Part shown: positions 16,143 to 25,713 of the stretch, piece by piece
How the letters are laid out: the number at the start of each line of letters is the position of its first letter
Position numbering within the stretch: the stretch's first letter is position 1
Assembly: GCA_009930275.1 (NCBI GenBank)
Contig: RZYP01000004.1
Location: 32,844 to 96,843, forward strand
Length of the DNA: 64,000 nucleotides
Source: Negativicutes bacterium
GTDB taxonomy: Bacteria; Bacillota_C; Negativicutes; Acidaminococcales; Acidaminococcaceae
Direction of reading: 5' to 3'
Notes under the pieces: generated by a model
The model's database searches: none
What the model was told of the DNA's origin: nothing
What the model saw: the letters and a program-made list of their open reading frames with translations, nothing else
Translations under genes and position numbers: made by a program

Positions 16143-18749
16143 TTACTTTGTTTCTGCCCAATTTTTCCCACAGGCTACGTCCGCCAAAAGGGGTACGGAC
16201 AACTCAACTGTTCTTTCCATGATTTCTCTGACCATTTTTGCCACCAGCTCTTTTTCGCTGGCACAAACCTCCAGCACCAGTTCATCGTGCACCTGTAAAA
16301 GCACCCTGCTTTTAAGGCCTTCCTTCGTCAAGGCCTCTTGCACCTTAATCATGGCCAGTTTGATAATGTCGGCTGCAGTGCCCTGAATCGGTGTGTTGAT
16401 TGCAGTTCTTTCAGCAAAACTGCGCAAATTAAAATTGCTGTTATTAATGTCCGGAAGATAGCGCCGCCTGCCGAATAGAGTTGCGACATAACCGTTTTTC
16501 CTCGCAGTGGCAACCATTTCCTCCATGTACTTTTTAACACCTGTATAACGTTGGAAATAACTATCTATGTATTTAGCAGCTTCATTTCTGCTAATACCCA
16601 ATTGTTTGCCCAGACCATAATCACTTATACCATAAACAATGCCAAAATTAACTGCTTTGGCCCTCGTTCTCAGTTCAGAAGTCACTTCCTCCAAAGGCAA
16701 ACCAAAGACTTCCGCCGCCGTTCTGGCGTGAACATCCTGACCTTTGGCAAAAGAATCGAGGAGCAGTTCGTCCTGCGCGATATGCGCTAAAATTCTTAAT
16801 TCGACCTGCGAATAATCGCAAGACATAAGTAAGTCATAGCCTTCGCCCGGAACAAACATGGCTCGCATGCGCTTGCCAATTTCTGTCCGCACCGGTATGT
16901 TCTGCAGATTTGGCTCCGTGCTCGACAACCTGCCGGTAACAGTCACAGTTTGCTGAAAATGGGTGTGAATACGTCTGGTCAAAGGATTTATCAAAGGTTT
17001 CAAGCCTTCAAGATATGTTGAATAAAGCTTTGCCAATTGTCGATGCTGCAGGATAGTCCCCACCAAAGGATGCTGCCCTTCCAGCTCTTCCAGCACGCTC
17101 ACATCAGTCGAATAGCCTGTCTTTGTCTTTTTCACCGCAGGCAGACCTAGTTTTTCAAAAAGCAAAACTCCAAGCTGCTTGGGCGATTTCAAATTGAACT
17201 TTTCTCCCGCCTGCTCATAGGCCAAGGATTCGAGTTCATCAAGCTTAAGAGCGAATTCTTTCGTAATACTTGCCAACATTTCTTCATCAATGGCAATACC
17301 TGCCAGCTCCATAGCTGCAAGTACTGAAACCAGCGGCTGCTCTATTTTGTCGTATAAAGGCCTCAGTTCTTTTTCCTCTAAATAATTTAGCAATAATGGA
17401 CTCAATTCTTCCAGATCCTGAACAGTTCCCCCATCATTTTTCAGCAAATAGCGATCAGCCAATGACTTCAGGCTGTAAGAATTTTCTCCAGGCTCGACAA
17501 GATAAGCGACCAAGGAACAATCAACGGCTATGCCGGCTGCTTTAATTTTATTTGCCAGACAGGCCTTGATAAGCTCCTTGCCATCACAGACAATTTTTTT
17601 CTGTGTTTCATCGGCCAGCCATGTATAAACCTCGGGCCATGCCTCACTCGCTTCCGGGAAAATATAAATTGTACGGTCCTTGATCAAGGACAAGCTCCCT
17701 ATTTTAAGATTTGGAATTTCTCCGATAATCTCGGCCGTTAAACAGGTTTCCCCCTGCGCCGCCTTCATCGAAGCGAATAAGGCTTTCGCCTGTTCTGCGG
17801 TCATTACCGCTTTTTGCGGATATCGTTCAACCTGGGAATAGACTTCTTCACCGAAAAGGTCGAAAGTTTCCGGCCCGTCCGAACCAAGCACTGCAGAAAA
17901 GCGTTCCCACAGATTTCTGAACTCCAATTCCTGCATCAAGTTCTTTGCTTCTGCCTTCATACCCTTCAACCGGTGCTTGTCTAAATCCAATTCAACCGGT
18001 ACTTCAGTAAAAATAGTGGCCAGTTGCTTGGAAAGAAGGGCCATTTCCTTATTATTAGCCAGTTTCTCCTTCAAACTCTTGCCTGAAACTTCGTCGATAT
18101 GTTCTAAAACATTCTCAACTGTCTGATATTCACAAATCAGCTTCATCGCTGTTTTTGGACCAACGCCGGGCACGCCGGGGATGTTGTCGGACGAGTCCCC
18201 CATCAGCCCCTTCAAATCAATAAGCTGGGCTGGGTTCAGTCCTTCGTAGTTCTTCTTGAATTCTTCCACGTCATACTCTTGTATATCCGTAATGCCTCGT
18301 TTTGTGTAAAAAACCTTAACGTTATCTCCCAAAAGCTGCAACTCATCCCTGTCGCCGGTAACAATAATGATTTCGGCTTCATTTGCTTTGCTCTTGGCAA
18401 AAGTCCCTATAATGTCGTCCGCTTCATAGCCATCCATTTCCAACACGCTGATGTTCATTGCTTCCAACAATCTCTGCGCTATCGGAAACTGCTCGGATAA
18501 TTCGCCGGGTGTTTCTTTGCGTTGGGCTTTATAATCACCAAACAGCTTATTTCTGAAGGTCACTCTTGATTTATCAAAAGCAACGGCAACCCACTTTGGT
18601 TTGACGTCACTTATGATCTTCAGCAACATGTTGCAAAAGCCATAGACAGCGCCAGTGTTCATGCCTTTTTTCGTCGTGAGAGGCGGTAAAGCAAAAAACG
18701 CCCTATGAATCAAGCTGCTGCCGTCTACTACCAAAAACTTATCTGCCAC
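16143..18749 (-). CDS. polA: DNA polymerase I
   Basis: Repair and Okazaki-fragment polymerase, 868 aa. The N-terminal 5'-nuclease domain (about residues 1-290) starts FLVVDGSSLIHRAFFAL and holds GDRDELQLL and the DSSDNIPGVPGVGPKTA helix-hairpin-helix. The central 3'-5' exonuclease fold (about 310-480) has lost its metal ligands: the DxE motif reads TAE and the later aspartates are not where expected. Proofreading is therefore probably absent, as in Taq and Bacillus enzymes. The C-terminal polymerase domain has DYSQVELRILAH, the RRAKAVNFGIVYG-like O helix (here RTRAKAVNFGIVYG) and QVHDELVLE. The start is GTG at 18749. It heads polA-mutM-coaE-slt. Confidence 0.95.
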   Translation of the reverse strand: MADKFLVVDGSSLIHRAFFALPPLTTKKGMNTGAVYGFCNMLLKIISDVKPKWVAVAFDKSRVTFRNKLFGDYKAQRKETPGELSEQFPIAQRLLEAMNISVLEMDGYEADDIIGTFAKSKANEAEIIIVTGDRDELQLLGDNVKVFYTKRGITDIQEYDVEEFKKNYEGLNPAQLIDLKGLMGDSSDNIPGVPGVGPKTAMKLICEYQTVENVLEHIDEVSGKSLKEKLANNKEMALLSKQLATIFTEVPVELDLDKHRLKGMKAEAKNLMQELEFRNLWERFSAVLGSDGPETFDLFGEEVYSQVERYPQKAVMTAEQAKALFASMKAAQGETCLTAEIIGEIPNLKIGSLSLIKDRTIYIFPEASEAWPEVYTWLADETQKKIVCDGKELIKACLANKIKAAGIAVDCSLVAYLVEPGENSYSLKSLADRYLLKNDGGTVQDLEELSPLLLNYLEEKELRPLYDKIEQPLVSVLAAMELAGIAIDEEMLASITKEFALKLDELESLAYEQAGEKFNLKSPKQLGVLLFEKLGLPAVKKTKTGYSTDVSVLEELEGQHPLVGTILQHRQLAKLYSTYLEGLKPLINPLTRRIHTHFQQTVTVTGRLSSTEPNLQNIPVRTEIGKRMRAMFVPGEGYDLLMSCDYSQVELRILAHIAQDELLLDSFAKGQDVHARTAAEVFGLPLEEVTSELRTRAKAVNFGIVYGISDYGLGKQLGISRNEAAKYIDSYFQRYTGVKKYMEEMVATARKNGYVATLFGRRRYLPDINNSNFNLRSFAERTAINTPIQGTAADIIKLAMIKVQEALTKEGLKSRVLLQVHDELVLEVCASEKELVAKMVREIMERTVELSVPLLADVACGKNWAETK

Positions 18750-18805
18750 GTCGTCACCGCTTTCCTAATATTTCACATTATATAATTATATCATAGGTAA
18801 TATAA

Positions 18806-18858
18806 AATAAAAAAACCTGCTATTGAATTTTAATATTAAAATCCAATAGCAGGCCTTT
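18806..18858 (-). terminator. Rho-independent terminator after the aminotransferase gene
   Basis: The minus-strand hairpin has arms CCTGCTATTG and CAATAGCAGG with an A/T-rich inner stem, followed by TTTTTTT. Confidence 0.9.
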
Positions 18859-18867
18859 GTCAACAAA

Positions 18868-20052
18868 TTAAATAGATTCTTTAATTGCTTCCGCCATTCT
18901 TCTGATACCCTCTACAATTTTATCGTCAGGCATGTTGGAATAATTTATACGCATATTGCGATCGGTTTTGCCATTCGGGAAAAATGCGTCCCCGGTAACG
19001 CCAGCAACGTTCTTTTCCAAGCATTTCAGGAAAATTTGAGCGGCACTGGTCCCTTGCGGGAAAGTCAGCCAGAGGAACAAGCCACCTTCCGGGTGTGTCC
19101 ATTCCACGCCTTCAGGCATCATTTTTTCCATGCTTTCGATGATAAGATCACGACGATGTTTATAGAGAGACTTAATTTTTTCGACGTGAGCATCAAGATC
19201 ATAGTTTTCCATGTAGGCATCAGCCAGGCCTTGGTCAAAATTAGAAGTATGCAAATCAGCGCTTTGTTTTATTTTGACAAATTCAGACAAAACATCAGGT
19301 TTTGCTGCTACCCAGCCAAGACGCAAACCTGGGCAGAAGATTTTAGAAAATGTGCCAAGGAACATAACCAAGCCCGTGGTGTCCAAAGATTTCAAAGACG
19401 GAAGAATTTCGCCTTCGAACCGCAGTTCACCATAGGGATTATCTTCCAGTACAGGCAAATTATGCTTATTTACGACTTCCATGAATTTCGTGCGACGCTC
19501 CATACTCCAGGTACGTCCTGTCGGGTTTTGGAAGTCAGGAATTACATAAATGAATTTGCAGCGATCCGTAGTTTCCAGAATTTTATCCAATTCTTCCGGG
19601 ATTAAGCCGCCGTTGTCAGTCGGTACCTCAACAAAAGTTGGTTCATAAGCATTGAAAGCATTCAATGCGCCAAGATAAGACGGGCTTTCACAAAGAACCA
19701 CGTCGCCTGGGTCCAAGAACAGTTTACCGGCAAAATCCAGACACTGTTGCGAACCGGTAGTAATTAAAATTTCGTCAGGACTTACCCGTGCTCTATATTT
19801 CGCCAGCATGCGGTCAGCAATCTTCTCGCGCAATGTAATGCGTCCTTCAGTAGTAGCATACTGAAGCAACTGTTTCCCTTCTTTTCCCAGCACATCCGCA
19901 GCTATCTTGGCCAGTTCCTCCACCGGAAACAACTCCGGAGCCGGCAAGCCGCCTGCGAAAGATATAATTTCCGGTTTCTGAGTAAGCTTTAGAAGCTCTC
20001 GGATTTCTGATGATTGCATTCTTTCCATGCGTTTAGCAAATTTAAAAGCCAT
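18868..20052 (-). CDS. PLP-dependent aminotransferase, class I/II (2-aminoadipate/LysN-like)
   Basis: A cytosolic transaminase of 394 aa related to the aminotransferase half of MocR regulators and to LysN. Visible family signatures are ISFAGGLPAPELFP near the start, the cofactor-binding YVIPDFQNPTGRT segment, and the PLP lysine in GTFSKIFCPGLRLGW (about residues 232-246). The ATG at 20052 (MAFKFA) has a GGGGG site about 8 nt upstream; a start at 20070 lacks one. It is transcribed alone from a strong promoter and ends at a terminator. Substrates in the family include aromatic, branched-chain and aminoadipate-type amino acids; specificity cannot be read. Confidence 0.85.
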   Translation of the reverse strand: MAFKFAKRMERMQSSEIRELLKLTQKPEIISFAGGLPAPELFPVEELAKIAADVLGKEGKQLLQYATTEGRITLREKIADRMLAKYRARVSPDEILITTGSQQCLDFAGKLFLDPGDVVLCESPSYLGALNAFNAYEPTFVEVPTDNGGLIPEELDKILETTDRCKFIYVIPDFQNPTGRTWSMERRTKFMEVVNKHNLPVLEDNPYGELRFEGEILPSLKSLDTTGLVMFLGTFSKIFCPGLRLGWVAAKPDVLSEFVKIKQSADLHTSNFDQGLADAYMENYDLDAHVEKIKSLYKHRRDLIIESMEKMMPEGVEWTHPEGGLFLWLTFPQGTSAAQIFLKCLEKNVAGVTGDAFFPNGKTDRNMRINYSNMPDDKIVEGIRRMAEAIKESI

Positions 20053-20372
20053 GATTAAACCCCCACCCATTAAAGATAAGTAAAATGTACGTTCAATTTA
20101 AATTTATGTAAATGTACAATTAACAAAAAGAATTTTATCACCGTTTCCCCACAGTGTCAAGATTGTAAACCTGCATGTCTATTTTTTACACAAACAATAC
20201 ATTTGTGTATTCAGCGAGAACTGAAGGGTGACTTCATTTCCATGAAATCATTTTTATATAACTATTAGAACATTCCGCAATATTTCTTCTTTTCAATTAA
20301 TCTGTTCAAAGGCGCACTTTAATCGAAAAACGTCGGAACAAGCCCTATCTTCGTAGAAATATTAGCCTGACA
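20053..20372. other. Intergenic region with the aminotransferase promoter and repeats
   Basis: It holds the aminotransferase promoter (separate entry), two direct copies of a TTGTACATTTAC-like element close to that promoter (about 20084-20120), and an inverted repeat ACACAAA-N7-TTTGTGT at about 20188-20208. No RNA gene or small coding region was recognised in the remainder. Confidence 0.4.
20132..20160 (-). promoter_or_regulatory. Promoter of the aminotransferase gene
   Basis: TTGACA (20155-20160) and TAAAAT (20132-20137) are spaced by exactly 17 nt, about 80 nt upstream of the start codon. Confidence 0.85.
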
Positions 20373-21566
20373 TTAATCGAATTTCGCGAAAATCTCTGAA
20401 AAAGGGATGCCCGCAATATTTTTTGACTTGTACATTTCGCGTATTTTTTCTTCACCTTCCTTCAAATGCTGGGAAGTAATACCATGCCGCCTTGACAGCC
20501 AAGCCTCGACGAAAGCCGCTAAATTATCGCAGCCTTTCAAAACCGAACCATCAATAGCCCAATATTTATCTTCATTATATTTTTCGCTTATGTCTTCAGG
20601 TCTGGTGCAGAACTTAATCTCACCATTTACGATTGCTCTGTCAGCAAATTCCTTTTCAGCAAAGTAAAGAATTTCTTTGTGCCATTCTCCCGGCAAAAGC
20701 GGCAGTATTTTCTCTTCAACCTGTCTTTTCTCAATTCCTTTGATTAATTCATCAAGACCCTCAACAGATCGCTTTATTGGCGAAATAATGTCCCTTGTTA
20801 AAACTTCCGGCAAATCATGGAACAAACCGCAAAGAAAGTCGTTAACCGCTCGTTTTGGGCAGGCATCTAAGCGTAAAGCACAAAAATAGCCCAATATTGC
20901 TACTATTATCATATGCCCCATCACAGATGTTTCGGGAACCCTTGGCGATTGTGCCCAGCGCTTCTGAAAACGCAGCTGACCGACAAGATCTACAAATTTA
21001 CGCGTCTTACCGCCGAGAGATATCTTTTGCACACCTGCAAGATCATAATGTTCTTCGATTTCATTCGCTATGGCAACTTTGGTGGCCTCAACATCGTAAA
21101 TGCCCTGGTTGAGATGATAAACTATGCGGAATTCCCATTCCGTTGCCAGATAATGTGCTGCCTTCAACAGTTTCTTTTCTTTCATGTAAATATCAGTATC
21201 GAAATAATTTTTCATTCTGTTTAAAAAATTTTGGTCTATATCCGGAACCTTGCGTTCAAGTTCATTGTAAACCCATGCGTTCAACTTATCCCCATGAACG
21301 CGCATCAGTTCATGAAAAACAGGCGGTTTAATGTCCGTCAGAATAATACGGTGCAAGAATTCGAAAATGCCGCCTTCTACCAGAACCTGCCAGTTGAGTT
21401 TGACGCCATGATCCTGCTCCTCGTAATGCGCAAGAACATAAAGAATAACCATTTTGTGAGCTTGTTTATCAAGTTCGGTAAAGCCCTGAGGCCTGATGTG
21501 GTCATTCCAGCGTTGGATATGAGCGGCCTCATAAAGCACTTCGATAAAATTTTTACTTAAAATCAT
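20373..21566 (-). CDS. HD-domain phosphohydrolase
   Basis: A cytosolic protein of 397 aa. It carries metal-binding HD motifs in the second half: HMIIVA at about residue 222 and FHDLPEVLTRDI at about 248-259, resembling YfbR/HDDC2-type nucleotidases that dephosphorylate 5'-deoxynucleotides. The N-terminal half has no recognised domain and may be a second, degenerate HD module (it contains AHIQRWNDHIRPQG near the start). AGGAGGACAAG precedes the ATG. It is 12 nt downstream of the NamZ-like gene and so shares its operon. The substrate is unknown. Confidence 0.8.
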   Translation of the reverse strand: MILSKNFIEVLYEAAHIQRWNDHIRPQGFTELDKQAHKMVILYVLAHYEEQDHGVKLNWQVLVEGGIFEFLHRIILTDIKPPVFHELMRVHGDKLNAWVYNELERKVPDIDQNFLNRMKNYFDTDIYMKEKKLLKAAHYLATEWEFRIVYHLNQGIYDVEATKVAIANEIEEHYDLAGVQKISLGGKTRKFVDLVGQLRFQKRWAQSPRVPETSVMGHMIIVAILGYFCALRLDACPKRAVNDFLCGLFHDLPEVLTRDIISPIKRSVEGLDELIKGIEKRQVEEKILPLLPGEWHKEILYFAEKEFADRAIVNGEIKFCTRPEDISEKYNEDKYWAIDGSVLKGCDNLAAFVEAWLSRRHGITSQHLKEGEEKIREMYKSKNIAGIPFSEIFAKFD

Positions 21567-21578
21567 CTTGTCCTCCTT

Positions 21579-22808
21579 TTATCTTAGCGGATACAAAAGA
21601 TAAGGCTGCGCCTTTTCCGCAAAATAAACATTTTCTCTATCCCAGCGCGCAAAGATATTTTCCAAGGAAATTCCATCTATGCGCAAAGAGCTTTCACCCA
21701 GTGCAATATCAATCTTGTAGCCATCGGTACTTCTTCCCGGGAAAATAGTCTTCTGAGGATATTCCTCCATTAATACTCTGACAATATGCGCTCCTGTTCG
21801 CGCAGTTTGAAAAGCTCTTTTGTCTGTTACATGCATCTGAACCCCTTGGCACAACTCCCCTGTATACATCCCATAATTTGGGATAAAGGCAATTGGCCGG
21901 AAAGTAACGCCGGGCAAAAGCAATGCGTTCAGTTTTTTCGCCAAGACCAGTTTATCAATCCAAGGCGCGCCTATATATTCGAAAGGTTTCGTTGTACCTA
22001 CTCCAATCGAAACATTCATGTCGCCAACGATGCCCGTCGCACCGTAACATAGCGCGCTCAAATCCGTCGGGATGTTGGGAGAGGTTGCAACCCAGGGTAA
22101 CCCTGTTTCAGCAAAGTACATATCCCTTGTCCAATTTTTCATAGGTACAACGACTAAATCAACGCCTATATTATATTCTTCGTTAATAAAGCGTGCATAT
22201 TCGCCCACGGTAAGCCCATGACGAAGAGGCAGATGATATAAACCGATGAAGGACTCAAAGCCTGCTTTAAGCGTTGGGCCCTCATAGTATCCGCCCAGTG
22301 GATTAGGTCTGTCAAAAACAACGAACTTCTTGCCTGCCGCAGCACAAGCTTCCATCGCATAGGCCATGGTCGAAACATAGGTATAATGGCGGATACCGAC
22401 ATCCTGAATGTCAAAGGCCATGACATCAATGTCCTCAAGCATTGCTGGCGAAGGCCGTCGCGTATCTCCATACAGGCTGCGCACTTCTATGTTTTCATAG
22501 TTTTCATTTTCAACATGTTCTCCGGCTGTTACCGCACCGAAAAGCCCATGTTCCGGCACGAATACCGCTTGCAGCTGTGCCTTCGCCCTCAGCAAATCAA
22601 CCGAGCTTTGCAAAGAATGGTCAACACCTGTCTGGTTTGTAATCAGCCCAACCCTTTTCCCCGCAAAAATCTCCGCATATTCGTCAAGTCTTTCTATACC
22701 CAAAACAACCTTTTTCTCTTCATGCTTTGCAGCCTCGGCAGGTACCGATAAAGCTGTCATGGCTAGCAAAAAACAAAATGCCAGGCTCAAAATATTCCTA
22801 ATTGTCAT
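21579..22808 (-). CDS. namZ: Secreted DUF1343 / NamZ-type exo-beta-N-acetylmuramidase
   Basis: 409 aa with a clear Sec signal peptide (about residues 1-27, ending PAEAA) and one DUF1343 domain. Family motifs visible are GLITNQTGVD, FVPEHGLFG, FDIQDVGIRHYTY and PTDLSALCYGATGIVG. NamZ of Bacillus subtilis releases terminal MurNAc from peptidoglycan fragments; by homology this enzyme should act in the periplasm on shed murein. It lies between the CCA-adding enzyme gene and the HD hydrolase gene, all in one direction with short gaps. Confidence 0.85.
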   Translation of the reverse strand: MTIRNILSLAFCFLLAMTALSVPAEAAKHEEKKVVLGIERLDEYAEIFAGKRVGLITNQTGVDHSLQSSVDLLRAKAQLQAVFVPEHGLFGAVTAGEHVENENYENIEVRSLYGDTRRPSPAMLEDIDVMAFDIQDVGIRHYTYVSTMAYAMEACAAAGKKFVVFDRPNPLGGYYEGPTLKAGFESFIGLYHLPLRHGLTVGEYARFINEEYNIGVDLVVVPMKNWTRDMYFAETGLPWVATSPNIPTDLSALCYGATGIVGDMNVSIGVGTTKPFEYIGAPWIDKLVLAKKLNALLLPGVTFRPIAFIPNYGMYTGELCQGVQMHVTDKRAFQTARTGAHIVRVLMEEYPQKTIFPGRSTDGYKIDIALGESSLRIDGISLENIFARWDRENVYFAEKAQPYLLYPLR

Positions 22809-22840
22809 TTTCTATCCCCTTATACACTATTAATTATCTG

Positions 22841-24292
22841 TCATTGTTCCTGGGCAATCATTTTTCTTTGTTTCCATTTTATCACCGCGCTGGTTAAATC
22901 CGCCTCAGTATTGGGCAAAGTGCCGTCTTGCACACGTTTCAGAAGCGCTCGCATCAGAACCGGCAGTTGCTGCTTACTGCCTAATATTTCAGCCATTTGG
23001 CTTCCGCTTATTAAAAGGTCGCTGGTATGAACCGGCATAGCAGCAGACATGTGCAGCATTTTTTCGCTGTACATCCTCATAGCAATAAGTTCCTGTTCGT
23101 GGGCGTTCGTTGCCGCCAAATCAGCTAAACAAACCGAAGACAGCTGGGCAAAAGCCTCTACCATATCCTTGTTCCAACGAAAAGCCCCCGAAAGAGCTGT
23201 CTTGCGTAACCAGCGTAATGTGCTGATTTCCTCCTTACCCACATGAAAACCAAACTGCATATGATTATCAATCAGCCAAACTACGCGCTTGACAAAGGTT
23301 GTCGGGTACTGAAAGCGTTGCAATATCGTTTCCGCCATGCGTGCGCTGAGTTCCTCATGCCCATAATCCGTCGGATATCCTTCCGCATCAACGCTCCGTA
23401 CGGAGGGCTGGCCTTTACCAATGTCATGCAAGAGCAGAGCCCATCTGACTTCTAACGATTTTTCACCGAGTACTACCGATTTTAAAGTATGGTTCCAAAC
23501 ATCATACTGATGATAATTAGGATTTTGTTCCACGCCAACAAGAGCCGCCAGCTCAGGTAATATCGGTATATGTATCTCTTTTCCCTTCTGTCGGTTGCGG
23601 CAATACTGGCCGGCAAGGCCGCTTTTTACCATTACGTCAAGTCCAAGATTAACATATTCACCCTTCATTAATTTATTTATTTCCGTACGAACCCTTTCCA
23701 TGGAGAGGCCTCTGACTCGAGGTAACTGTTCCGCTATCGCTGCAAAAAGTTCTTCGTCGTAGGTGACACCCAGTTGGGAAATAAAACGGCACGCGCGAAA
23801 CATCCGCAAAGCATCTTCGGCAAATCTTTGAGAAGCCTTGCCCACCGTACGCAGCGTGCGGTTTTTTAAATCTTCCAGGCCGTTGAAATAGTCAATTACG
23901 CGGCCCTGGTTATCCATCGCTATCGCGTTAATAGTAAAATCCCTGCGGGCAAGATCTTCTGCCAAAGTTTCGCAGTACCAGACACATTCCGGCCTGTGCG
24001 CGTCATGTCCGTAGCTTTCGCTCCGATATGAGGCTACCTCGACAGAAATTTCGTCCACCACTACCATAACTACCCCAAAATTCTGTCCAAGTTCAGCCAC
24101 GACGCCAAAGCCTGCTTTTTGGGCAACGGCAACTATTTCCTCCGGCTGGGCATTGGTCACTATATCATAGTCTTCCGGCTCTTTTTCCAACAAAAGATCC
24201 CGAACCGCACCGCCGACCAGATAGGCATCATAACCGGCATTTATTATAGCCCTCAGTATTTTATTCACATAGTCAGGAATGTTAAAGTCCAT
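22841..24292 (-). CDS. cca: CCA-adding tRNA nucleotidyltransferase with HD domain
   Basis: Adds or repairs the 3' CCA of tRNAs. The nucleotidyltransferase head contains GGAVRDLLL (about residues 27-35), the metal-binding EDYDIVT and RRDFTINAIAMD. The neck has RMFRACRFISQLG. An HD domain in the body carries LLHDIGKGQPS (about 282-292), a feature of the longer bacterial enzymes with 2',3'-phosphatase-type tails. The length of 483 aa fits that class. It is first in a three-gene unit with namZ and the HD hydrolase. Both tRNA genes seen here already encode CCA, so repair is the likely main role for those. Confidence 0.92.
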   Translation of the reverse strand: MDFNIPDYVNKILRAIINAGYDAYLVGGAVRDLLLEKEPEDYDIVTNAQPEEIVAVAQKAGFGVVAELGQNFGVVMVVVDEISVEVASYRSESYGHDAHRPECVWYCETLAEDLARRDFTINAIAMDNQGRVIDYFNGLEDLKNRTLRTVGKASQRFAEDALRMFRACRFISQLGVTYDEELFAAIAEQLPRVRGLSMERVRTEINKLMKGEYVNLGLDVMVKSGLAGQYCRNRQKGKEIHIPILPELAALVGVEQNPNYHQYDVWNHTLKSVVLGEKSLEVRWALLLHDIGKGQPSVRSVDAEGYPTDYGHEELSARMAETILQRFQYPTTFVKRVVWLIDNHMQFGFHVGKEEISTLRWLRKTALSGAFRWNKDMVEAFAQLSSVCLADLAATNAHEQELIAMRMYSEKMLHMSAAMPVHTSDLLISGSQMAEILGSKQQLPVLMRALLKRVQDGTLPNTEADLTSAVIKWKQRKMIAQEQ

Positions 24293-24408
24293 GGCTGCCC
24301 CTCATCCTGTTAAAAATAATTGCATGTATAAACTATTCGTCACAGAAGAAGTTATTCCTACTCACGCAAAGTATTCTTTTTCCCTTGCTACTAAATAGTT
24401 ATCTGTTA

Positions 24409-24446
24409 AAAAGACCCGCATACCGTAATCCGGTATGCGGGTCTTT
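24409..24446 (-). terminator. Rho-independent terminator after the CoA-transferase operon
   Basis: A hairpin with arms AAAGACCCGCATACCG and CGGTATGCGGGTCTTT lies about 65 nt beyond the CoA-transferase stop. Confidence 0.85.
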
Positions 24447-24508
24447 CGCGCTGTACAATCTTCTATGCGAGAATGGCAAAGACTCACAGAATATTGTTGC
24501 AGCTATTT

Positions 24509-25678
24509 TTAATTCAATTTTTGATTGATGGTAGACTCGTCCCAGCCCATCAACTCTTGCAAAATCGCATTTACATCGTGACCAAGCAACGGAGCATGCG
24601 TGTGTATAGCTCCGGGCGTTTCAGAAAGCTTGACCGGCACACCAGGCATCTTCAGGTGTCCCGCTATCGGGTGCTCAACCTCTACAATCATGTCTCTGGC
24701 TTTAACTTGCGGGTCTTTGAGAATTCTCTCAATATTATTAATAGGAGCACAAGGAATCCCAGCTTCCTCTAACACGGCAATCCATTCATCAATTGTCTTA
24801 TTGACAAGTACGCTGTTCATGATTGCGTGCAGTTCATGGAAATGTTTCGTACGCTCGCCATTATTCTTGAAACGTTCATCGGACAAGAGTTCAGGCATAT
24901 TCAAAACATTACAAAGCTTTGTCCATAAACGATCGTTGCCTGCTCCCACAATTACCTGGCCGTCCTTTGCCGTAAAAGCGGAGAATGGGGTAATGGAAGG
25001 ATGTCTGTTGCCTAGCGGCACCGGAACTTCTCCTGAAGTCACATAACGGGCAATAGCATTTTCCAATACAGCAACCTGGCAGTCCAGCATGGCAACATCA
25101 ACCAATTGGCCTTTTCCCGTTTTTTCTCTATGATAGAGAGCCATCATTACTCCATACGCTGTAAACATTCCAGCTATAACATCACCTACTGATGCGCCGA
25201 CCCTTGTCGGAGAATCTTTGCCTTCACCGGTAATGCTCATGATACCGCCCATAGCTTGGACAATAATATCATACGCCGGTTTTAACGCGTACGGGCCGGT
25301 ACGGCCAAATCCCGAGCAAGCTGCATAAATGATTTTAGGATTAATTTCTTTCAAAACATCATAGGACAAGCCGAATTTTTCCATTGTTCCCGGCCGATAG
25401 TTCTCAACCACGACATCCGCCTTGGCAACCATTTCCTTGAAAACGTCAATATGTTTCTGATTCTTAAAATCTAGCACCATTGAACGCTTGTTACGATTAA
25501 GGCTCATAAAGTAGGCGCTTTCCTTGCCTACAAACGGGCCGAAGGCACGGGAATCATCACCGACCGGCGGTTCTATTTTAATGACGTCCGCCCCAAAATC
25601 CGCCAACATCATCGTGCAGTATGGTCCTGCCAAAACTCTTGATAAGTCTAATACTTTTAAACCTTTTAATGGTCCCAT
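24509..25678 (-). CDS. Family III CoA-transferase (CaiB/BaiF/Frc type)
   Basis: Moves CoA between acyl-CoA and a free carboxylate through an enzyme-aspartyl intermediate. 389 aa with the family start GLKVLDLSRVLAGPYCTMMLADFGADVIKIEPP, the NRNKRSMVLDFKN segment and the catalytic aspartate in DVAMLDCQVAVLEN (about residue 170). AGGAGGAATTTTATT precedes the ATG. It follows two membrane proteins by 35 nt, which suggests that a carboxylic acid taken up by those proteins is activated to its CoA ester here. The actual acid cannot be read from the sequence. Confidence 0.88.
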   Translation of the reverse strand: MGPLKGLKVLDLSRVLAGPYCTMMLADFGADVIKIEPPVGDDSRAFGPFVGKESAYFMSLNRNKRSMVLDFKNQKHIDVFKEMVAKADVVVENYRPGTMEKFGLSYDVLKEINPKIIYAACSGFGRTGPYALKPAYDIIVQAMGGIMSITGEGKDSPTRVGASVGDVIAGMFTAYGVMMALYHREKTGKGQLVDVAMLDCQVAVLENAIARYVTSGEVPVPLGNRHPSITPFSAFTAKDGQVIVGAGNDRLWTKLCNVLNMPELLSDERFKNNGERTKHFHELHAIMNSVLVNKTIDEWIAVLEEAGIPCAPINNIERILKDPQVKARDMIVEVEHPIAGHLKMPGVPVKLSETPGAIHTHAPLLGHDVNAILQELMGWDESTINQKLN

Positions 25679-25713
25679 AATAAAATTCCTCCTGCTATTC
25701 GAATTTGATCATA